From Gammaproteobacteria bacterium (GTDB taxonomy: Bacteria > Pseudomonadota > Gammaproteobacteria > JAIEPX01): DNA of 64,000 nucleotides. The DNA lies in the NCBI GenBank assembly GCA_019748175.1, contig JAIEPX010000010.1, forward strand, positions 1 through 64,000, read 5' to 3'. The first letter of the stretch is position 1; each line of letters opens with the position of its first letter. Shown here one piece after another: positions 39,104 through 49,600 of the stretch. The notes beneath the pieces were generated by a model that was not told the origin of the DNA, searched no databases, and worked only from the letters and a program-made list of their open reading frames with translations. Made by a program: the position numbers and the translations under genes.

Positions 39104-40038
39104 TAGAATATAAATTCGGAGCCTACACTGCGATCAAAGTAGCAGACCTCCTTGATTGTGTCTTTGGCGCAAATAAAGCGTAATAATCGTTGTAAACCGA
39201 TTCCAAAGCCTGCTGATTTAGAGAGTTTTCCATGTTTGGCAATTTCTAGGTAGTTTTCGAAGTGTGATTTGTCAACACCTTGTAGATCCATGCGTCGAAT
39301 AATTTGAGCATATTCGTATTCTCGCTCGGCCCCTGATAAGGCCTCGCCAAAACCTTGTGGATAAATCAGATCAAAATTATTGTAAGTTCCAGGTGTATCT
39401 GAGCTTTCAGCGTCATAGAATTCTCTTTTTAAATTCAATAAGAAAAATGGCTGGTCACTTTCATAGGATAGAGCATTAATCTCGGTGTCTAGGTCGTCAC
39501 TGGAGATTTCAGATGAGTCAATTGTTTTAAATGGTCTTTTCAGCCTAGGTAGTTTTGAGCCCATATCATGTAACTCTTCAGCGCAATGGGTTTCGATATG
39601 GTTGAAAACATGCACGAGTAATTCTTCGATAAGCGTCATTACTTCAAAGCGATTGGCATCACGAATTTCGACATCAAATTGCGAGAACTCTATCATGTGA
39701 TGTTTAGATGACTTGATTTCGTCAAGTTCAAGGCGAATGTTGGGTGATACAATGTAGAGTTTCTTGATGTTTGCGTTTACAAAAGATAACTGTTTATGGA
39801 AAATCATGCTTGCAGTGAGTTTTAGTTTGCGGTTTTTGTATGTCAAATCAGCTGGATACACCGAATGATTCAAAGGGTCGGTTATGGGAGACAGCAAGAG
39901 AGGCAAGAGTTGTGTAAATTTGTTAGCATACGCAAAACTATGAAGGGCGAACAATAATTCAGATTGAATTCTAAGTATATTATGAATGCTATCGTGTGAT
40001 ACGTGCTTTAAGAAATAGTCAATTGTCTGGTGAGCCAT
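39103..40038 (-). CDS. Archaeal-type asparagine synthetase-like protein (AsnRS paralogue without anticodon domain)
   Basis: 311 residues from the ATG at 40038, preceded by AAGGAG at 7-8 nt; an upstream in-frame start at 40101 lacks a ribosome-binding site. It is a class II aminoacyl-tRNA-synthetase catalytic domain alone: FSQFDVEIRDAN, LIYPQGFGEALSGAEREYEY, and motif 3 AGFGIGLQRLLRF. It lacks the N-terminal OB-fold anticodon domain of AsnRS/AspRS/LysRS, like the archaeal AS-AR asparagine synthetases that adenylate Asp and amidate it. It therefore probably makes Asn or an amide/ester of a similar acid rather than charging tRNA. First gene of the operon, divergent from an NRPS with an Asn-type pocket. 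Confidence 0.78.
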   Translation of the reverse strand: MAHQTIDYFLKHVSHDSIHNILRIQSELLFALHSFAYANKFTQLLPLLLSPITDPLNHSVYPADLTYKNRKLKLTASMIFHKQLSFVNANIKKLYIVSPNIRLELDEIKSSKHHMIEFSQFDVEIRDANRFEVMTLIEELLVHVFNHIETHCAEELHDMGSKLPRLKRPFKTIDSSEISSDDLDTEINALSYESDQPFFLLNLKREFYDAESSDTPGTYNNFDLIYPQGFGEALSGAEREYEYAQIIRRMDLQGVDKSHFENYLEIAKHGKLSKSAGFGIGLQRLLRFICAKDTIKEVCYFDRSVGSEFIF

Positions 40039-40158
40039 ATACTCTCTCCTTGAGTATTGATGAAAATCTGTTCTGAGGTTGTGCAAACAGTCGTGCGGCA
40101 ACCTTCGTTATGTCGAGTAATTTTTGGAAAAATTAAAATGCAACAACGTTCAGCGAAA

Positions 40159-40187
40159 ATACTACTGTATCTATTTTGTGATGTCAA
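40159..40187 (-). promoter_or_regulatory. Sigma70-type promoter for the minus-strand precursor operon
   Basis: On the minus strand: perfect TTGACA (complement of 40182-40187), 17-nt spacer, TAGTAT (complement of 40159-40164, 4 of 6). The predicted leader is about 110 nt before the ATG at 40038. Confidence 0.55.
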
Positions 40188-40549
40188 ATGATTGTATTAG
40201 GCCGCCACTAGTAATCGAGTTGGTTTTTCACTGCAAGTTAATTGAAGGCGCTAAATTGGTAAAAGATCTATTTTTGTGCTTAAGATTAAAGATATTTTAT
40301 TTGAGAGTAGCTACGCTTTTTGAGTCGATATGGATAACATTAATTGCGGGTTAATATATTGATACATAGAGCTCTCGGCTTTACCTATTTTGTCTTCTCT
40401 TATTAGTTCTGCCTAATTAAGTTAAGAAAATGTCTAAGGTATAAAGAATCATAGTTATTAAGTCAGTATAGAATAATAGTGGTGTCAATGAGCTTTTGAC
40501 TCTGAGTGTCAGGCAAGCAAAATTAAATTGTTTCTGAAATCAAAAGTAG

Positions 40550-40578
40550 TTAACATTGTGGATATTGCGAATTTTAAT
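40550..40578 (+). promoter_or_regulatory. Sigma70-type promoter for the NRPS gene
   Basis: TTAACA (40550-40555, 5 of 6), 17-nt spacer, TTTAAT (40573-40578, 5 of 6), 35 nt before the NRPS ATG. AAGGA about 9 nt before the ATG is the ribosome-binding site. Confidence 0.6.
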
Positions 40579-40613
40579 GGAATTAAATTTACTACCAGCA
40601 AGGATTTTAAGTC

Positions 40614-43600
40614 ATGAAACTCTTCACAAAAAATGAATCCCAGGTTATTGAAGACTTTACGTTCAAAAAAGCAGATTCAGAAATTCAAGCTTCACCTATA
40701 GTATTACAAATTCGACCAACCCATATACCATTATCATTCATGCAGAGGCAGGTTTGGAGTTCGGGACGACTGCAACAGCGTTTAAGGTGCTCAAATGTGA
40801 ATGTGGTCCAGTTAAAGGGGGTGTTGTCTGTAGATTGCTTAAAAAATGCACTAACTGACTTGTCGATACGCCATCAGATTTTACGCACACATTTTAAATT
40901 GCACAAGGGAAATCCTTATCAACGAATTTGTAAAAAACCCCAAGTTACTTTTGAAAAGATTGATTTTCACGAAATTGCTCTCGAGGACAGAGAATCCTGC
41001 ATTCGAAAGCAAATTGGACTAAATCAACGATTTGTTTTTGATTTGAGTAAGGGGCCTTTATGGAAAATGCAACTTTTAAATTTTGGTATCGAAGATCATG
41101 TGCTTGTTTTAATTTTGGATGCTGCTATAAGCGATGAGTTATCTCTTGAACTGTTTTTCTCTGACTTATTTGAGCAGTATTTTCATCATTTAAGCGTAAA
41201 TGCTGCGCAATTGAATTTAACGAGATTACCCATTCAGTATGCTGATTACGCCTTGTGGCAACGAGGTTGGTTGCAGGGTGAGCGTTTAGAAGCTGAGTTA
41301 GCATACTGGTTTGACAAGCTCGCGAACATCCCGTCTCAGTCTTTTGTAAAGACAGACAGGCCTCGAACAGATGTTTTAAATTATGAATTTGAGCACATTT
41401 CTTGTGAGATTAACACTGAAGATACCTTGGCTTTAAATGCGTTGGCAACGGTACACGATTGTACTTTATTTATGGCACTAGTGGGTGTGTTAAAGGTCTT
41501 GATTCATCGATACACAAGTGTGGAAGATGTCGTATTAGGGATTCGCCTTCCCAATCGACCAATTGAAGAGCTGCGACGACTGATAGGCCCATTTTCTAAC
41601 TGTTTGGCATTACGAACCGTGCTCAAGTCGAGTGACCAGTTTAATGTGGCACTTCAACATGTACGTAGCACAATTCTTGAGGCTTATTGCCATCAAGAAG
41701 TCCCATTCGAACAAGTGATCGATCATCTAAAGACCCAATCTAGAGCGGATCTCTCGCCATTATTTCACACAGTATTAGTTATGGATGTCCAGGAAAAAGC
41801 TCGGGCGAATTTAGGAGATTTGCAAGTTAATAAAATAACCAGTTTTGTAGCTGAACAGGCCAAAAATGATTTTATTTGGCGTGTTACCGAGTTAGATGAT
41901 GGACGATTAAAAATTGATATTAGCTATGCTAGCAATTTGTATGATCGCGATACTATTGAAAGGTTGTTGGGGAATTTCTGTGTTTTACTCCAAGCTGTCA
42001 TCAAAAATCCAGAGCAAAGCATTGCAACTTTACCGGTAGTAGCTGCCCATGAGCGTGAAAAACTACTTAAGAATTGGGGGCGGTCACAAAAAAATTATAC
42101 CCTAAATAAAACAATTCATCAGTTATTTGAAGAGCAAGTGGTTAAAGCGCCTAGTAAGATTGCCCTGGTCTTAGGTGAAGCTCAACTTACTTATCATGAG
42201 TTGAATGCTAGAGCTAATGAGCTTGCTCATCGCTTGAGAAGTTTGGAAGTTCAAGTCGGGACGATGGTTGCATTGAGTGCTGAAACAAGTTTTGATCTAA
42301 TTATCGGAATTTTTGGGATACTCAAAGCAGGGGCAGTATACGTGCCTTTAGATCCTATATGTCCTCCAGAACGGTTGCGGTATATGTTGGAGGATTCAGG
42401 GGCTAAAATTCTACTTACTCAATCACATTTGGCTCAACGATTTGAGGGGTATTCTCATAATAGGAATATTCTCATTTTAGATAAGATGAATAAAAGTTCT
42501 CATCAATTCCTGGCAACAAATTTAGAATCCATTGTTGAGCCAGATAGCTTGGCTTATGTGATTTACACTTCCGGATCAACAGGGAAACCAAAAGGCGTAA
42601 AGGGGCATCATCGAGGAATGGTTAACCGATTTTTATGGGTACAAGAACATTATCACATGCAAGAAGATGAGATTTTTTGTCAGAAGACAACAATTAATTT
42701 TATTGACTCGATTACTGAGATAGTGAGTTGTTTGCTAAGTGGTTCGAAAATGGCTATGGCATCAATTGACAAACTCAAAAACCCTCAAGAGTTGGTAAAC
42801 TTTTTGGATGCTAATTCTGTTACCCAAATCTTTCTCGTGCCATCATTATTAAAAATGATTCTAGAAGTGATTGGGACAAGGAAATTGCCAAACCTAAAGT
42901 ACTTTTTCATTTCTGGAGAGGCTTTATCTTCCAATCTTGTTATTGCATTTAATGAAGTTTTTTCAAATGCGAAACTTCTGAATATGTATGGTTCATCAGA
43001 AGTGATTGATGTGACATGCTATGAAGCTGATCAATGGGATAGACTTTCTTCGACCGTTCCAATTGGTAGAGCTATTAGTAACACACGCAGCTATATTCTT
43101 GAGGAAAATTTTGATTTATGTCCGATCGGTGTCGTTGGTGAGCTATGTGTAAGTGGAGCCGGAATAGCAGATGGTTATTTAGATCCATCGATCACATCAG
43201 ATCGGTTTATTCAAAATCCATTTTATCCTGATTACGATTCGTATAAGACTTTATATAGGATGGGCGATAGAGCCAGATATTTGGCAGATGGTACGATAGA
43301 ATATTTAGGTCGATCTGATTATCAGGTAAAGCTTCGAGGTTATAGAGTAGAACTCGTCGAAATTGAGATTGTGTTACGACAGTGTGAAGAAATAAAGGAC
43401 TCTGTTGTACTGCTTCGCGAAGATATTCCCGGTCAACAGCGGTTGGTGGCTTATGTGGTTCCAAAGGATGTTTTTACACATCGTGAGCAAGTAGACCTTC
43501 TGAAGGAAAAGCTTCTTGCGCTGTGTGTTATGCATTTACAGGAATATATGGTGCCCACCGTGGTAGTCCTGGAAAAGATGCCACTAACAATAAATGGCAA

Positions 43601-46600
43601 AATAGATCGTGCCGCATTATTCAGGCCTGAAACATATATCCAAAACGCCACGGCACTTCGGAGTCCGCAAGATTGGGTGGAGGAGCAAGTAGCGCAGGTC
43701 TGTAGCGAATTGCTTGACTTGAATTCTATCAGTATGACGGATAGTTTTTTCTCGCTGGGAGGGGATTCGTTATCAATTACACAGCTGGTGTCACGTTTGC
43801 GCCTTGTTTTTTCAGTGGAGATTAGTATTAGAAAGGTGCTTGATTGTACTGACATATCAGACATTGCGACAGTTGTTCGTAACGATATGCAAGCAATAAA
43901 TCAATTCGCACCCCCTAAACTGGTAAAACAGATTCGTCCAGAAAATATACCTTTGTCCTTTGCTCAGCAACGTTTGTGGTTTTTAAACCAGTTGTATGAA
44001 AATAAGTCAGTGTATAATGTGCCTTATATAAAGAAGTTTCATGGACTGCTCTCAGTAAATTCATTAAAGCGTGCGTTGTATGACTTAATGCAACGTCATG
44101 AGGTTTTGAGAATATATTTTCCTTCTCTTCTTGGTAGGCCCACACAAAAGATAAGTGAAGAGAGCGCGATTAAGTTGTCTGTGGTGGATCTAAGCAGTGT
44201 CTCAGTTGATTCACAAAATGATGCAGTGCATCGTACGTTGAGCAATGCTCTTCGTGAGCCTTTTGATTTGAACACCGCCCCCCTGTGGCGTATGCAATTG
44301 GTTAAGTTAGCTGAAGATCAGCATATAGTTTTACTAATTATGCATCATGTCATTTGTGATGGATGGTCGCTGAGAGTTTTTTGGTCAGAGTTAGCAGAGT
44401 TCTATTCATACCATCAATCGGAAAAAGAAATAGGAATAGAGCTTGAGCCGTTGCCAGTACAGTACATTGATTACACCCTATGGCAGCGAGATTGGCTCAA
44501 GGGTGAGAGTTTGACCAGTGAGCTTTCGTATTGGGTATCTCAACTGTCTGGTGCTCCATCTTACTTGGACTTACCAACAGATCGGCCACGTCCTCCTGTG
44601 TTGACTTATGAAGGAGGGCAGGTTAGTTGTGAGTTGAGCGAAGCAGTACTTACACATTTGAAATCATTGGCTGGGCAGAAGCATTGCACTCTGTTTATGG
44701 TATTGTTGTCATTACTGAATGTGTTGTTGCACAGATATACCGGGGCTGAAGATCTTGTTGTGGGCAGCCCAATTGCTAACAGGAATTTTAAAGAGACCGA
44801 AGGTTTAATTGGTTTTTTTGTGAATACTTTGGCATTGCGGTCTGAGATAAAATGTGATGATACATTTTTGAGTCTGCTAAATAGGGTGCGTGAATTGACG
44901 TTAAGTGCTTACGCAAATCAGAATGTGCCATTCGAGCAAGTTGTAGATCATCTAAAAATTCAACGAATGACTAATCGCACACCATTATTTCAAGTTATGT
45001 TACTACTAGAGGTTGAAGATGACGTTGGTCTTGAGTTCGAAGGTTTAAGCGCCTCTCGAGTTGACGGACTGATTTCAGATTCAGCAAAATTTGATTTAAC
45101 TTTTTGCTTCGAAGAAAAAAAATCAGGAGGATTGTCTCTCGAGATTACTTATGCGAAAGACTTATATGAAAAAGCCACCATTGAAAGAACGCTCAATCAT
45201 TTTATAGTGTTGTTAGAAGGGGTTCTTGCTAATCCACAAGCACGGATAAGTGACTTGCCTATGCTGACTGAGTCTGAGCGGAAGCAGATCCTGGTTTCTT
45301 GGAATGATACAGCATCGGTTTATCCAAAAGAGCAAACACTGCATGGTTTATTTGAGAGGCAAGTATTAAAAACACCAAACCATGTTGCTGTTGTTTACGA
45401 TGGGAAAGAATTAACGTACCAAGAATTACATAACAAATCAAATCAGCTGGCGCATTATTTAATAGGTCAAGGTATTGGTGTGGGGCATTTGGTAGGAATA
45501 TGTGTGGAGCGTTCATTAGAGATGGTTATTGGGTTGTTGGGGATATTAAAATCAGGTGCAGCCTATGTCCCAATATCTCCGACTTACCCTAGAGAGAGAG
45601 TAGGGTCGATTTTACAAGATGCAGGTATCAAGGTGATGCTAACGCAGAGCACGTTAGAAAGCTACGGGCTGGATGTTGCTTTGATTATGTTAGATAAGGA
45701 ATTTCTCGGATTTAATTCTTATTGTGACCCTCCTCATGTTGATATTAATTCTGAAGAAACGGCGTACGTTATTTTTACTTCAGGAACAACGGGTAAGCCT
45801 AAAGGTGTTGTTATAGCGCATCAAGGTGCTGTTAATACAATCGTAGATATTAATAAACGGTTTCTGTTTGGAGCCAATGATAGTGTAATTGCATTATCAG
45901 AAATGACATTTGATCTTTCGGTGTATGATATTTTTGGAATGCTAGCGATTGGTGCGACGTGTGTATTGTTGAGGTCTGATAGAGCAAGAGATCCAAGTTA
46001 TTGGGTTGAATTAATTGCAAAATATAATATTACAGTCTGGGATTCTGTTCCGGCCTTTTTGCAAATACTGTTGGAATATCTTGATGAGCCAAAGAAAGCG
46101 GAGTATGAAAAGAGTGAATTAAAATCTCTGAAAGTCATTATGCTTAGTGGAGATTATATTCCTTTAACCCTACCGGTTGATGTGAGGCGTTTAATGCCAG
46201 GGCCTGTTCAGTTAATTGGTATGGGAGGTGCTACGGAAGCTTCAATATGGTCGAATTTCTTTGCTATCCAAGATGTAGATCCTCGATGGGTGAGCATCCC
46301 TTATGGTCGTCCATTGAGTAACCAACGATATTATATATTGGACCAATATTTAGCACCGGTTCCTGTTGGTGTGATGGGGGATCTCTATATTGCAGGAGAT
46401 GGTTTAGCGAAAGGCTATTGGAATGATCCTGAAAAAACAAAAGCGAATTTTATTGTTAGCCAAAAGTTACAAGAAAGACTTTATAAAACGGGCGATAAAG
46501 CACGTTATATGTCTGATGGAAATATAGTCTTTTTAGGTCGAGTAGATAATCAGGTAAAAATTCGAGGATTTAGAATCGAATGTGGTGAAGTGGAAGGTGC

Positions 46601-49600
46601 TATCGCGAAAATTAGTGTAATTAATAAAGTGATTGTAATAGCCCGTGAAGATCGGGTGGGTGACAAACGATTAGTAGCCTATTTAGTTGTAAATAGTCAA
46701 GGCAACGAGCAGAGTTTAATCGAAAGCATACGAGAACATCTAAGGAAGGAATTGCCAAATTATATGATTCCGAGTGCTTATGTTGTGCTGGAGTCAATTC
46801 CATTGAGTGCTAATGGAAAGGTTGATCGAAGTGCATTGCCAAAACCTGGAAATTACGAGTGTGATCAGGAGGTGAGTCAAGCTCCGCAAGATTGGGTAGG
46901 TCATCAAGTTGCTAAGATAATAGGCGAATTATTGTCAACTAATATTGTCAAGATGTCAGATGATTTTTTTAAACTGGGTGGGCACTCATTATTGGTTACT
47001 CAGCTAGTGTCGAGATTGCGAGTAGTATTTGAGGTGGAGATAAGTATAAAGGAAATCTTTGAGAGAAGTAGTATCGATGAAATTGCTCGACTAGTACGAA
47101 CAAATTTAGAGCAAGCAGGGAAAACATTGTTGCCGCCGTTGGTGAAGCAGGTACGTCCTGAGCGTTTAGAATTGTCATTTGCTCAGCAGCGTCTGTGGTT
47201 TTTAGATCAGCTACTTGAAAATAAATCGATTTATAATATTGACATGGGTTTTCGTATCCGAGGAAGAATATCTTTAGACGCTTTGAAAAATGCCTTTCAT
47301 GATGTTATCGCGCGTCACGAAATATTACGAACGTATTTTCCGTCTAATTTGGGCAAACCTTATCAAGTGATTGATGAAAAACACACGCTAGGATTTCATT
47401 TCCTTGATTTAAGTGGTTCTAATGCTGAGGAAAGGCTTATTTGTATTAAAGGTCAGATGGAGTTAAATCAGAATCATATATTTAACCTTAGTAGTGGTCC
47501 CCTGTGGTTCGCACAACTGCTGTATTTTTCTGAAGAAGATTGTACATTGCTCTTTAATGTCCATCATAGTATCTGTGATGGTTGGTCTGTGGGGTTATTT
47601 TTCAAAGAGTTGTCATCTCTTTACTCCCATCATCTTAATGGTTACGCAGAAGAATTGTGCTTGCCTTCCTCGTCTTTGCAATATGTTGATTACGCTTTGT
47701 GGCAGCGTGATTGGTTACAAGGTGAGCGCTTAGAAAAAGAATTAATGTATTGGGAAAAGCAATTGCGTGATGTGCCGAGTGAGTTAACGTTGCCCACAGA
47801 TATGCCGCGACCAAATCAATTAAGCTACGTTGGTTGTCGAGTGGCTTGTGTGTTGAGTGATTCTATAGGAGCTAAAATTAAATTACTCGCGGAAGTAGAG
47901 CGTTGCAGTACATTTATGTTGCTCTTGTCAGTATTAAATGTGTTGCTGCATCGGCAAACAGGTAGTGACGATATTGTAGTAGGTGCTCCAATAGCAAATC
48001 GTCATTTCCGAGAGACCGAGCGTATGATTGGTTTTTTTGCCAATACTTTGGCTCTTAGGGCGGAGGTCAAAAGTGGTAATCGTTTCATTGATTTATTAAA
48101 TAGAGTAAAAGAAGTTACTTTGGAAGCGTATGCTCATCAGGATGTTCCATTTGAACGAATTGTTGATCATTTAAAGTTAGAGCGACAGCTTAATCGCTCA
48201 CCCTTATTTCAAGTTATGTTACTTCTTCAGTATGAAACAGATAGTGAATTCGAATTGGAGGCTTTGGATGTTTTTCGGCTCGACGGTTTGGTGACGGATT
48301 CAGCAAAATTTGATTTAACTTTTTGCTTCGAAGAAAAAAAATCAGGAGGATTGTCTCTCGAGATTACTTATGCGAAAGACTTATATGAAAAAGCCACCAT
48401 TGAAAGAACGCTCAATCATTTTATAGTGTTGTTAGAAGGGGTTCTTGCTAATCCACAAGCACGGATAAGTGACTTGCCTATGCTGACTGAGTCTGAGCGG
48501 AAGCAGATCCTGGTTTCTTGGAATGATACAGCATCGGTTTATCCAAAAGAGCAAACACTGCATGGTTTATTTGAGAGGCAAGTATTAAAAACACCAAACC
48601 ATGTTGCTGTTGTTTACGATGGGAAAGAATTAACGTACCAAGAATTACATAACAAATCAAATCAGCTGGCGCATTATTTAATAGGTCAAGGTATTGGTGT
48701 GGGGCATTTGGTAGGAATATGTGTGGAGCGTTCATTAGAGATGGTTATTGGGTTGTTGGGGATATTAAAATCAGGTGCAGCCTATGTCCCAATATCTCCG
48801 ACTTACCCTAGAGAGAGAGTAGGGTCGATTTTACAAGATGCAGGTATCAAGGTGATGCTAACGCAGAGCACGTTAGAAAGCTACGGGCTGGATGTTGCTT
48901 TGATTATGTTAGATAAGGAATTTCTCGGATTTAATTCTTATTGTGACCCTCCTCATGTTGATATTAATTCTGAAGAAACGGCGTACGTTATTTTTACTTC
49001 AGGAACAACGGGTAAGCCTAAAGGTGTTGTTATAGCGCATCAAGGTGCTGTTAATACAATCGTAGATATTAATAAACGGTTTCTGTTTGGAGCCAATGAT
49101 AGTGTAATTGCATTATCAGAAATGACATTTGATCTTTCGGTGTATGATATTTTTGGAATGCTAGCGATTGGTGCGACGTGTGTATTGTTGAGGTCTGATA
49201 GAGCAAGAGATCCAAGTTATTGGGTTGAATTAATTGCAAAATATAATATTACAGTCTGGGATTCTGTTCCGGCCTTTTTGCAAATACTGTTGGAATATCT
49301 TGATGAGCCAAAGAAAGCGGAGTATGAAAAGAGTGAATTAAAATCTCTGAAAGTCATTATGCTTAGTGGAGATTATATTCCTTTAACCCTACCGGTTGAT
49401 GTGAGGCGTTTAATGCCAGGGCCTGTTCAGTTAATTGGTATGGGAGGTGCTACGGAAGCTTCAATATGGTCGAATTTCTTTGCTATCCAAGATGTAGATC
49501 CTCGATGGGTGAGCATCCCTTATGGTCGTCCATTGAGTAACCAACGATATTATATATTGGACCAATATTTAGCACCGGTTCCTGTTGGTGTGATGGGGGA

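Larger units (their letters stand above)
40039..40613. other. Divergent regulatory region between precursor operon and NRPS
   Basis: About 575 nt without a convincing gene; a 76-codon open frame at 40124-40354 has no ribosome-binding site and unlikely composition. Each end holds a well-spaced sigma70-like promoter pointing outwards. No obvious shared operator was found by eye in the AT-rich middle. Confidence 0.5.

Noticed and set aside
39103..40038. Functional asparaginyl- or lysyl-tRNA synthetase
   Set aside because: No anticodon-binding domain and too short (311 residues); the operon context is biosynthetic.
40124..40354. 76-codon open frame in the divergent intergenic region
   Set aside because: No ribosome-binding site, implausible composition, and it overlaps the minus-strand promoter; treated as chance.
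47494..47733. 79-codon plus-strand frame inside the NRPS C3 domain
   Set aside because: It is out of frame with the strongly supported NRPS translation and looks like a shadow frame.
43910..48480. Heterocyclisation domains in front of the Cys modules
   Set aside because: C2 and C3 have HHxxxDG, not the DxxxxD motif of cyclisation domains, so thiazoline formation by these modules is not supported.
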